64,000 nt of DNA from Pontederia crassipes (taxonomy: Eukaryota > Streptophyta > Magnoliopsida > Commelinales > Pontederiaceae). Under the pieces are notes generated by a model. That model had not been told where the DNA came from and made no database searches. It worked only from the letters and a program-made list of their open reading frames with translations. How positions within the stretch are numbered: position 1 is the first letter of the stretch; the number at the start of each line of letters is the position of its first letter. Below are positions 22,519 to 32,564 of the stretch, piece after piece. Made by a program: the position numbers and the translations under genes. Where the stretch lies: the NCBI GenBank assembly GCA_030549335.1, contig CM060188.1, positions 46,837,696 through 46,901,695 of the forward strand. Reading direction: 5' to 3'.

Positions 22519-24005
22519 GTGACTTATGAGGAGGTCCGTCGGGTTATTTGGAGCATGCCCTCAGGCCGCGCGCCTGATCCGGATGGTTTTACTCTCGATT
22601 TCTACCGTAATTACTGGGACATTGTGGGTGTTCGCGTTACCCAGCCCATCCAGCAAGCTTTCGATACATGCCAACTTCCTACCGATTGGTGTAAAACCTC
22701 TCTTATCTTTATTCTAAAAAAGGAATCCCCCTCTACGATTAAAGACTATCGACCCATCCATACTCTTTATCGTGTCTTTGCCAAAATCCTTACCAATCGG
22801 CTGAAGCCTTCCCTCGCTGGCCTGATTAGTGCTTCTCAGTTTGCTTTTATTGCTGGCAGGAATATCCAGGACAATATCTTGTTAGCCCAGGAACTCTCCC
22901 ACTCCCTTTCTGTTGGCCGTGTTAAGCACATGCTAATTAAAAATTGATATGGAAAATGCTTTCGACCGGGTTTCTTGGGATGTTGTTATCCATATTCTGA
23001 CCCTCATGAATTTTCCACGTCAGTTCATTGACTGGATTAACCTCTGCATCAGATCCCCCTCCTTCTCGTGTGTCGTCAACAAAAAAATCATCACCCTACT
23101 TCCAGGCTTACCACGGTATCCGTCATGATGATCCTCTTTCGCCCTATCTCTTTATCATTGTGTCCCAGATTTTCACTTCGCTTATTAACATGCAAGTTGA
23201 GGCAAATCGTATCACCCCTTTCCAATTCAAAACCTTCTCGGTCAGTCACCTCTTGTTTGCTGACGACTTATTGGTGTATATCCGGGCCACCTTGTCCAAC
23301 GTCAGAAATCTTCGTGTTGTACTGATCGCGTACGAATCTCTTACATGCCAACGCATCAATGTTCTCAAATCTGCTGTCTATTTTCCTGCCCGCCTCAACC
23401 CTCGTCGGCGCCATGCACTTATCCACTGCATGGGCATCTCGCAAGGATCTTTCCCCTTCATCTACTTGGGTGTACCTATTTCCGCTAACTATATCTCCTC
23501 CAAGGAGCAAGGCTTTCTTGTTAAGCGCTTCTCCTCCAGACTTTCGGGCTGGCGGCGTAAGCTTCTGAGTCAGACTGGACACACTACCCTTATCAACTCT
23601 TGTCTTTCCTCACTCCTCACATATTTTCTAGGGTCTACATACTTGTCCTTAGGCACTATGCGCTCGTTGGAACGACTTACTAGAGCTTTCCTCTGGGACT
23701 CTGGCAATTCTCGTCGGGGTCTCCACCTCATTGGGTGGTCTACCGTTCAGCTCCCCCGCAACTTAGATGGTCTCGGTATTAGGAACGTCCAACTTATGCG
23801 TCTCTCTTTATTGGGCCGCAGGGTCATGAGCATTCTCAATAATTCACATTCGTCTTGGGCAAGGCTTGTTTATGTCAAGTATGGTTGCCTGCACCCTTGG
23901 ATTCCCTGCCCACTAAGGGCATTGTTTGGAGTTGGCGTCCTAGCACCTACGTCTGGGTCTCATGAAGTCTATTGGCTGGGGACACAACACTTCGGTTCTC
24001 TTTGA
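22519..24005 (+). pseudogene. LINE-2 reverse transcriptase
   Basis: Blocks in order are GRAPDPDGFTLDFYR, SLIFILKKE, IKDYRPIHTLYRVFAKIL, SQFAFIAGRNIQDNILLAQE, ENAFDRVSW (after a frameshift at about 22946), GIRHDDPLSPYLFII (second frameshift at about 23110), and FADDLLVYI with FADD at 23256-23267. The palm aspartates are intact but spread over three frames, so no full-length enzyme is encoded. Confidence 0.9.
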
Positions 24006-24258
24006 CCCTTGGATTTTGTCCATTCCGTTATGTAGATTGCCTACTTACATTAATATGGACTTAGATATCAGTACCTGGAAAGTTTCCGACCTCATCCTCA
24101 ACTCCGCCTGGAATACCCCCCTTTTGTCCCAATTTTTTTTTAGTTTTATATGTGCTGCTATTTTTGGTATTTATATTACTCGTTCTGCCTGTGATGATGC
24201 GCGAGTTTGAGCGACTGATGAGCATGGGCTCTCCAATGCTAGCTCCGTTTATAAATTC

Positions 24259-24659
24259 ATGTACCACCAAGCTTTGTCGGCGCCTTCGGCCGGAGGACAG
24301 TCTTGGTCTGCGATCTGGGATATCTCTGTTTCCCCAAAATCCACTTTTTCCTTTGGAAACTTTTCCATTTGCGCCTCCCTACTTTTGATTATATCCTTAA
24401 CTTCCATCCCTCAATCAACTCATGTTGCCCCATTTGTGAACTGGCCACTGAGTCAATCTTGCATCTCTTCTTCACTTGCCCCTTCGCCCTGCAACTTTGG
24501 GATATTTTTCAATCTGAGCTACACTACTCCTTTTCCCTCACCTCTTCATGGGACTCTGGTTTCTGGATCCATGAAGGCGCCAATCTGGATTTTCCTTTCA
24601 GGTGGTGCCTTTTATCTATCTTCGCTTATTGCCTGGTCCATTTGGAATCTTTGGAATGA
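24259..24659 (+). pseudogene. LINE-2 zf-RVT zinc-binding domain
   Basis: The sequence CCPICELATESILHLFFTCP at about 24423-24482 is a full zf-RVT motif (CxxC, H, C), preceded by FFLWKLFHLRLPT. It lies between RT and RNase H, as in plant L1 elements. Confidence 0.85.
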
Positions 24660-24816
24660 TATTCATTTCAGTTCTAAGTATGCAACCGCCAAGGTGACCT
24701 GGGAGAAGACTTTGGCTGGATTTCACGAGTTCTCCTCCTATGCAACCCACGCCCCTGAGGCAATTCACCCTCCATGTCCTGCCAGGACTCAGTGGGAGCC
24801 CCCTCCGCCGAATTGA

Positions 24817-25260
24817 GTCACTCTCAATTCGGATGGTTCGTACCTACGAGCCGATGGTTCCGGGGGATATGATTTTCTGCTCTGATCTCATTCTGGTTCT
24901 TTTATTTTTACAGGTGTTGGCGCTGTCAACGCTTGATCTGCTCTTCACTCGGAAGCCTGGGTGCTCTTGCGCTCATAATATTTCTCATGTCAATATTCGC
25001 ACGGACTCAGAGGTTCTGGTTCACCTCGTTACCAAAGCTCGTCCTTGCCCGTGACGTTTCCGGAATCTTCTCTAGGACATTCTCGAAAACCTTAACAAGA
25101 TTGCACCCACTTTAATTATATTCTGTCCCAGAGTTAGCAATGTTGCCGCTGACCACTTAGCTAATTTTGACCGTCAAAATAACGAGTATTTTTGGATGGA
25201 AGGTCCTCCTTATCTTCATCAATTTTTGTACAATGACTGTAGTAGTCATATTTCGCATTA
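24817..25260 (+). pseudogene. LINE-2 RNase H domain relic
   Basis: NSDGSYLRADGSGG at about 24828 is the start of a plant LINE RNase HI domain, with the first catalytic Asp present. A frame with stops continues through GVGAVNA and SEAWVLLR (the E block) and NYILSQS to the 3' UTR. It is interrupted by several stops. Confidence 0.7.
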
Positions 25261-25388
25261 ATAAAATCTCTTATTTTTTAAAAAAATAACTTATTTAATA
25301 TTTTTATATTTATTATGACATTAAAATATAACGCCATGTCAATAAAGCCAACGTTTCAGATTAATCATGGCACGTTTCAGATTAATCA

Positions 25389-25527
25389 GTGCCGCATGGC
25401 TGCATGGTGTCACGCCAACTTGAGAACTTTCATTATTGTTTTTAGTAGTCAGCCCTAGGAAGTGCCACATGGCTGCATGGTGTCGCGCCAATGCGAGAGC
25501 CTTCATTATTGTTTTTAGTAGTCAGCC
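25389..25527. repeat. Tandem duplication of about 70 bp
   Basis: GTGCCGCATGGCTGCATGGT at 25389 recurs with one change at 25462. Both copies continue to TTATTGTTTTTAGTAGTCAGCC. Just upstream, CGTTTCAGATTAATCA also occurs twice (25350 and 25374). No coding sequence is visible. The surrounding 25290-26460 is otherwise featureless AT-rich DNA. Confidence 0.8.
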
Positions 25528-26461
25528 GCCTCGTATGGGACATTGGGACGTTGACGGTTTAATCACACGACGCTATCGAGAATACTGATCATAGGTTCGA
25601 AGATCTATTTTATAATCTAAGTCTAATTAATTTAAGATTGTCTCGGACTGTAACGACACAAATTAAATATGAGCAAAACATGTACTAATAATATTATAAT
25701 CTAAGTTTTTTTCACCTTTTAAGATGGATTTTAAATTTGTACGTGTCAAAAATAAAAAAAATAATATTTTTAATTAGACCAACAATGTTATAAAATAGTA
25801 AGTCAACTTCGTGTGCTCACTTGAACTATATGAAAAATATGAATCACGAGACAAATGAGGATGTTGAGTTTTTTTAAAGAGAAAGATTATAACGACACGG
25901 GGACTAAAGATCAAAATCGTTTGATTAAATAATTTTATATAGATAAAATAGTCATGAATTTAGCTATCCTTAAGATGTATTTTAAATTTATACAGATAAA
26001 AAATTCAAAGTAAATAATATTTTAATTAAACCAATTATACGATCAACAGTGACAAGTGAGATTTCTAATAAAAATTCTTGATAGTCTATCCAACAACTAT
26101 TGATTATGCGAGAGCTTTCATTCATCAACGTTTCATTGCTTTTCGAGTGCGTTTCATCCCCGTTACGTACGACAATTTTTTTTACCTTTGGAATGTAATG
26201 GTAAACAATATATAAAATTAGTGTATAGCAATTCAGAATGAATTTTATATAAAAAAGAAATTGACGACGATGCTTCACGATTATGATACTATAATCGAGT
26301 ACATAAAATTCGGGCATTTATTGACTATAAATCGAGATTGATTGCAAAGATTTCAATCAGCCAGAAGGACTAGATTATAAAGATACTCGAACAAAATATG
26401 TAAGTTGACGAAATCCCCTCTATGGTCTATTGGTGGTATCACAAGTTCTTATATATATTAA

Positions 26462-26500
26462 CTAGTAAACCCCATTGCGCTTGGCGCAACTATAATTTTT
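26462..26500 (-). mobile_element. 3' terminus of a third Helitron (minus strand)
   Basis: On the minus strand a perfect 6-bp stem TTGCGC-CAA-GCGCAA is followed by TGGGGTTTA and CTAG, then T. This is the canonical plant Helitron 3' end. The body would extend to the right. No matching 5' TC end could be fixed, so only the terminus is annotated. Confidence 0.65.
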
Positions 26501-26664
26501 ATTGAAAATATTTAGTTATGAAAAAAGATATATAAGAGATGAATAAAATTAAATATACAAGAGATTAAACTTGGTCTCTATTGGGCAGCCTGGTGGCATC
26601 GTCGGAGCGCGAAGTCGGGTGGCATCGCCGGAGCGCGAAGTTGTACGTCGAGTTACATGTAGTG

Positions 26665-27723
26665 TTATTAGGGCCGAATCGGACTGACCGGTCGGACTAA
26701 TCCGACCGCTGAACGGTCACAAATTTGGCACACTTGGAGCCCCAAAATCGGACCTCATTTGAACTGGATTGAACCGGATCAAACCAGTTAAAAACTGGCA
26801 AAATCGATTAAAACCCGCCAAAACCAACTAAAACCAGGTTGAACCACGTTTTTGGACCAGTTAAATTTTTTTTATGAGATGATTTGGATAAAAAAATATT
26901 ACTATAAATTTGGAAAATATCCAAAAATGGATTTTCTTCATAAACATTCATATTGGCCCATTAGTCTTCTCCTTCATTTATAGTTGTCCATTGACTCCCA
27001 CTTTGCTACTATTAGCAATGTGGGACTATCTTTGTGTATTCATTTGTTCTTTTTCTCTTCATTTAGTCTTGAATTTATTAAACTTTGAGCTTTAATCATT
27101 ATCTTAATTAATTATATATTTATTATATTAATATAATATTTATCATATTAGATAAATTAATTATGAATGAATAGTGCACACTTCTTTGTTATATGTATAA
27201 TATACAACAATACTATAATGTACTTAGTATAGTATAATATTATATATACACAACATTAAATTTCTTTAATTTAGTATATAATAAGTCAAATTAAATAGTT
27301 AACTACTCGTTATACCATATGTTTATTTATAGAATATACAATCTTGTCATAATAATTTAAAAAAAATATGTAATTTTTGCTTCTAACATAAAAAATAAAG
27401 ATATGAAATACATAAAAAAAATCAATAGAAAATTTGTATAAAAATCAAATTCATAACATTTTAATTTATTGTGTATAATTTTAAAATCAAATCTTAAAAT
27501 TAATTATAAACTTATGATATATTATTTATGGTTGTTATTTTTTCTTTTGTATAATACATTTTGATATCATATATATACTTATATAATTAAAATATCATAG
27601 CTTAATTTACTATATCATATTAAATATAATATTTTATTACTATCCGATCGGTCTAATTTGTCCGACCGATTCGATTAAAACGGACACTTCTTCAAGTCGT
27701 CGTCCGATCCGATCCTAACAACG
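26665..27723. mobile_element. Non-autonomous TIR element, about 1.06 kb
   Basis: GTTATTAGGGCCGAATCGGAC at the left is matched by an inverted copy at the right (GTCCGATCCGATCCTAACAAC, 27702-27722) with a few transitions. The ends are rich in CCGACCG and the middle is AT-rich and non-coding. Superfamily is unassigned, and a hAT-like origin is possible. A clean target duplication was not seen. Confidence 0.55.
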
Positions 27724-27983
27724 TTGGATACGATAGACAACTACCCACACAAATTTTTATTAAGGTTGATGTATAATTCCAATGTGGATGGCGACATCCG
27801 CGAATGCAAACAAAATGCACTATGCGAAACACTTATTTATCTAATGGAATTAATGGAGGTGTGAAACATTGCGAAACACTTAAATCTGATCCCTCCATTT
27901 AAAATCTAAGGAAGCCATTAAAACCTCGAAGAAAACAAAACCACCTTTCCTCTACGACCTCTCTCGCGGAAGAGAAAAAATGT

Positions 27984-28511
27984 TTCCTTTTCCTCCTCCT
28001 CTCCGGTGGCTCCGGCTGCTACCGCCAGCCCGCCAAACTTCTTGGCGAGGAACTCCCTGATCCTACGGTAGTTGTCGTCCCCTCCTTCGGAGCAGGGATG
28101 GTCGTCCGCTGCCGCGAAGGGTAACATGAAACTCAGAGAACAACGAAGGGCAACAAACGGCGGACACCTCTCTACGCGAGGGAAATGAAGAATGGGTGGG
28201 GGCGGGCGGAGAACTGCGAGCTTGATATCGATGCTCCTAAACTCGGCGTTTCCTCTTCCTCCTCTCCGGCGGCCTTGGCCGCTACTGCCAGCCGGACTTC
28301 CTGGTGAGGATCTCCCCGATCCTATGGCAGTTGTCGTCCCCTCCCTCGAAGCAAGGATGGCCGGCCGCTGCCGCAAAGGGGAACACGAAGACTCGAGGTC
28401 TAAGCGGCAGCTCAAACTCGGAGAACGGCGAAGGGGAACAGACTGGCGGACAGCTCGCTGCGCGAGGAAAATGAACGTGCCCCTGAACACGGCGAGCTTG
28501 ATAGCCATGGA
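27984..28511. repeat. GC-rich tandem duplication of about 250-260 bp
   Basis: The block from 27984 to about 28225 recurs at about 28252-28511 with roughly 20 percent change. Shared landmarks are AGTTGTCGTCCCCTCC, GGATGGYCGKCCGCTGCCGC and GCGAGCTTGATA. It gives long minus-strand frames (up to 196 codons) that also contain the repeat and resemble no family I know. High GC against AT-rich surroundings suggests a captured fragment of a gene leader, but the source is unknown. Confidence 0.6.
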
Positions 28512-28983
28512 CGGAGCTTGATAGCCTCCGAAGACTCGACACTATGGACGACAGCGTGAACGATGAAGAAGGTGAACAATAAATAAAAGGCGAGATCTTC
28601 GTCCTTGTGGATGGGCATCCTTTTAAACTCTGTTAATGTTAACCTCTCGAGGATAGCACGTCTGGAGCCTCATCAAGTTCCTCCAATTTTTCTCTCATTT
28701 GGAGTCACATGTCTGAAGCGTCGCACGTCCAGCAAGTTCATCTGTAAAAAAAAATTGGCGTCCTTCAAAATATCTGTGCATCGTTGTTCTGGAGGTTGTA
28801 AGCACGTAGTATTTCCTCCTTTTATATGGTAGCAGGTTACTCCATTTAAAATGAAACAGACGTCGTCCAAGCAAAAATAGACACCGAAGTTAGCATCTGT
28901 CCTCTACGAAAAAAGTTAGCAGGTTGAGGTCGAGGCACGCCCTTTGAAATTCTCTTCATCTTTGAAAAAAATCAGGTGGCAAC
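28512..28983. other. Unassigned sequence before the split solo LTR
   Basis: A 75-codon frame at 28605-28832 and its antisense counterpart show no recognisable motif. The 5' end of the third Helitron may lie here but was not found. Confidence 0.35.
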
Positions 28984-29925
28984 TGTAACACTTCCTAAAT
29001 TCGTCCTCCCGCGACGCTGGCGATTAGACTGATCAAGGAAACGCTACCTGCCTATGACTACTTGACTTTAACTTTGCAACAAATTACTCATGTGGCAATA
29101 GAAATGATGGGAAAATAATAACGAGATGAAAATGCGAAAGAGATATCATTGTGAAACAATAAATGTCACATGACATGAGATAATTCAAAAGAAATATGGA
29201 AACAAAGATAGTTCAAATAGTTCTGAGAATATCAACAAAAGCAAAGCTAAAAGGAAAATTTAAGTGTTTCATATTTACAACATCAGATAATTCAAATGCA
29301 GAAGATAAATGGCGAAAAACTGTGGTTGTTACGAGTCATGTGCCGCCGTCCTGGAGCTCTGCATTATCCACCTCATCCTTAAGCAGGGTTTTCATTTGCA
29401 AAATTTCAAAGCAGGGACATGGAATGCCCGTGAGCTAAGACTCAGTCTCATAGAGTCGTAGACGATGAAATGATAATCAATGATCAAATACTTTGTTCAT
29501 TATTTTAACAATGCTTTATACAATGCTATACTCTGTGATCCATTACTATGCTCTGATATCCATTGCTTTGTTCTGTTGTCATTTACCATACTCTGTTATT
29601 CGTTATCATGCTCTGTGTGTGGAACTACGTATTTTACATTACTATAAGATCCTTGATGTCCGTTATCCTATGTGAGCTCGACTTTAATTAATTGAAAAGC
29701 TAGATGTGTCTCTGCTCTGAAAGTTGCCAGGGTGCCCATGAAAGGGAAGGTGTACACTCAGACATAACCTTTTCGAAATACAGGTAGGAGAAGACCTACA
29801 TCTCAGGAACAGTGGTCGTTACGGACCTATAGGTTCACTGTCTCCTCAGCTAAGCTACCTGTTCTTCTGGCATAACAATGAAATTCACATATGCCCCCTT
29901 GGGGGAAGAATGTGTTCACTGCGTC

Positions 29926-31398
29926 TGTAACAACCAGCAAAAGATAAAAATAAAAAAATAAAAAAAGGGAAAAAGGGATGAAGCTTACGGTCGTAATGCA
30001 AAAGAGGAAAACTTTACGGCCGTAAGGAAAGGATGGAGAGAGAAGGAGATGGATTGGCCGTAAGGGTGAATTTTTACGGCCGAAATAGAATAGAAAATAG
30101 GGTTTTTACGGCCGTAACGAGATAGGCCGTAACGGATGGACGTAACAGATGATGGCCGTAACGAAATAAGAGTTGAATTATTACGGCCGAAGTAGAATAG
30201 AAAATAGGGTTTTTACGGCCGTAACGAGATAGGCCGTAACGGATGGGCGTAACAGATGATGGCCGTAACGAAATAAGAGTTGAATTATTACGGCCGAAGT
30301 AGAATAGAAAATAGGGTTTTTACGGCCGTAACGTAATAAAGGTTAATTTTTTTTTGGCCGTAAAGTGAAAGAAATTCTTGGGCGTAAAATCCAAAGGATT
30401 AGGGTTTTACGGCCGTAAAGTGGAGGAGATTTTTTTTGGGCGTAAAATCCAGCAAAATTCACCTATTAACCTCTCTTTATTTTTATATGAATATTATTGA
30501 TTTCTTTATAATTCCAACATGAACTCTTTGTCTTGATTTACCTCATACCGATCATATCTCCTTCATCACATGATACAAAGAATGAAAAGATAATAAAAGT
30601 GATTAATAAGTTCAGATGAAAGATTAATGATGGGTTGCCAGTCCAAGCCAAGTGCATCAAGATAAGGGTCGCTCCCTTGGTCATGGTTTGATCACCCATT
30701 GACCCGCACAAGGCCGTATCGTTTGCTGGGCACACCCCAAGAATTAAAGGCACCTCAAAGTCACCCTGATTGTTAATTAATAACCAAGATCGACAAGCAT
30801 GTTCAAGTTCAAGTTCAAGTCAAATCAAGTATGTCATGATTCCAAGTTTACGATGTACTATTGATCCTCATGATTCATGATATCGCTGATCTTATCCTTA
30901 CTATGATCCATGATACTTATATGTTATCTTTCATGCGCAAGTTAAGCCTGATTAATTATCGTTGATTATTATATTCATGTCATGCATTGTATATCATGTG
31001 GTTCCCCACTAGGCTGTAAAGCTTACGGGAGGACCTCCTCCCCTGTGTCTGATTTCCACAGGACCAGATCAGTAACGCGATGGAGTAGGCGTGTGGTGAT
31101 GAGGCTATGGCGATAGGACAGCACATGAACCATAGGGCTTTTAGAGTGTTATTTAGTTTTCATTTACCTTCCGCAATTTAAATTCATGATGTAGAACTCA
31201 GTTTATCTCTTAGTAATGACATAGTTACTTTTAGACTTCCGCATAATTATGTTATCTTCTTTTATGTTATTATTTTTCCGCTGACGTGTCTCAGTTTCTG
31301 ACTGAGATATGGTCAATATCATGGTCAAGTTATAGTATGCCGTAGCGTCTCCAAATTGGTCTTCGCCACGTGGCGGGGGTCGATTTGGGGGCGTTACA
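29926..31398 (+). repeat. 5' LTR of the Tekay element (1473 bp, internally deleted)
   Basis: It begins TGTAACAACC and ends GCGTTACA. Against the 3' LTR it lacks about 663 bp after the first 25 bp, and the break lies between A-rich tracts. It carries a tandem unit of about 108 bp (two copies near 30090-30310) and many TTACGGCCGTAA, GGCCGTAA and GGGCGTAA motifs. The missing part contains the TATATATATA run present in the other LTR, so this copy may lack its promoter. Confidence 0.95.
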
Positions 31399-31402
31399 TT
31401 TA

Positions 31403-31414
31403 TGGTATCAGAGC
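31403..31414 (+). promoter_or_regulatory. Primer binding site (tRNA-iMet), Tekay element
   Basis: TGGTATCAGAGC is the exact complement of the initiator-Met tRNA 3' end, four bases after the 5' LTR. Confidence 0.95.
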
Positions 31415-31595
31415 CTAAAGTTAGGACTCTCTTGACGTCCTAGTGTATTGAATAGTCTAGTATGGAAAAAGGTTCATGTGCTATCGCCGTGCAGTCGCCA
31501 CACCCTCCACCGAAAAGTAATGTAAGTCATGTTTATGTTTAAGATAAGTTATGATTTATTGATGCATGATTTTATTGTATGAATAGAGGATAAGC

Positions 31596-32537
31596 ATGTC
31601 ACGACGGTCAGAGCGTATTCAAGAGCAAATGGCCAGAGCTGACCGAAATCTGTATGAGGCATCGGAAGGCCCACTTCCTGAGATGGGGGCCCAGCCGGGT
31701 CGCGGACGTGGCCGTGGCCGAGGTCGTGCGCCAGGCCGTGGAAGAGGTAGAGGCCGCGCAGCTAGAGCGCCATTAGAGGAGCATGTGGATGAGTTTGCTC
31801 CACCTGAGGGTAGCCAGGCAGGAGACAGTCCACCGGCGTCAAGGCGTCGTAATCAGAGGGCACGCCATGAAGCAGTAGAAGACACCATCCAGGCTTTCCT
31901 GAAGTTGCATCCGCCTCATTATGATGGGAAGGCGGACTTTTTCAAGGCTGAAGAATGGATTGAGACTATGGATCGGATTTTTAAGCTGATGAGATGTACT
32001 GATGAACGCAAGGTTCTGTATGCCACACACATGCTTACTGGTACTGCGATGGGCTGGTGGAAGACTACAAGGGCCACCAGGTTCAGAGGGATGGAAGAAG
32101 AGGACATAGCATGGGATGAATTTAAGAAGGCCTTCGTGGCGCGCTACACTCCTGAACATGACCGCATCAACAAACAAGAGGAGTTCCTGCAACTGCAACA
32201 GGGAACCATGTCTGTGGCAGATTACCACACCCAGTTCATCCAACTGGAACAATATTGCCCGATGCCATTTGAAGGACGTATTCGGGCTAACAGATTCATT
32301 AATGGACTACAGCAGGCACTGAAGACTGAAGTCCTGTCTGGGGATTGTGAAGATCTAGAGAAGGCTGTGAGGTTAGCCACACGTATGGAAAAGGATCAAG
32401 CTGAACGCAAGGCCAAAGCTCCAGCCAGAGCAATAGAGCAGCCCAGGCCTCGAACGGATGATCATCGGCCATTTAGGAGGAACGACCGCCGCGATCGTCG
32501 TTACAGGCCATACCAGCAGAGAGAAGCCCCAAGATAG
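31596..32537 (+). CDS. Tekay gag protein
   Basis: The 313-residue product forms the particle shell in intact elements. Residues about 36-56 are an RG-rich basic tract. The capsid region follows, with FLKLHPPHYDG, AEEWIETMDRIF, TGTAMGWWK and later EEFLQLQQGTMSVADYHTQF, the standard retrotransposon gag order. The frame ends at UAG in a basic, proline- and glutamine-rich linker. The next long frame is in the same phase and begins with the zinc knuckle, so the stop lies inside the ancestral gag and separates capsid from nucleocapsid. Whether it is a fresh nonsense mutation or a read-through site cannot be told here. Confidence 0.93.
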   Translation: MSRRSERIQEQMARADRNLYEASEGPLPEMGAQPGRGRGRGRGRAPGRGRGRGRAARAPLEEHVDEFAPPEGSQAGDSPPASRRRNQRARHEAVEDTIQAFLKLHPPHYDGKADFFKAEEWIETMDRIFKLMRCTDERKVLYATHMLTGTAMGWWKTTRATRFRGMEEEDIAWDEFKKAFVARYTPEHDRINKQEEFLQLQQGTMSVADYHTQFIQLEQYCPMPFEGRIRANRFINGLQQALKTEVLSGDCEDLEKAVRLATRMEKDQAERKAKAPARAIEQPRPRTDDHRPFRRNDRRDRRYRPYQQREAPR

Positions 32538-32564
32538 GCTCAAGCTCAACCACGGCCTGCGCCA

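Larger units (their letters stand above)
21430..25290 (+). mobile_element. 5'-truncated L1-type LINE (LINE-2)
   Basis: The element starts within the endonuclease domain and runs through RT, zf-RVT and RNase H to a 3' end with AATAAAATC and an A tract at about 25258-25286. It is less decayed than LINE-1 but has several frameshifts. It lies inside the inner Helitron. The left boundary is approximate and no target duplication was identified. Confidence 0.88.

Noticed and set aside
27918..28508. 196-codon minus-strand frame as a protein-coding gene
   Set aside because: The frame runs through a tandem DNA duplication, and the two repeat copies are read in unlike ways. No family resemblance.
30538..30753. 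71-codon minus-strand frame, present again at 37556-37771
   Set aside because: Both copies are simply the same stretch of the two Tekay LTRs read antisense.
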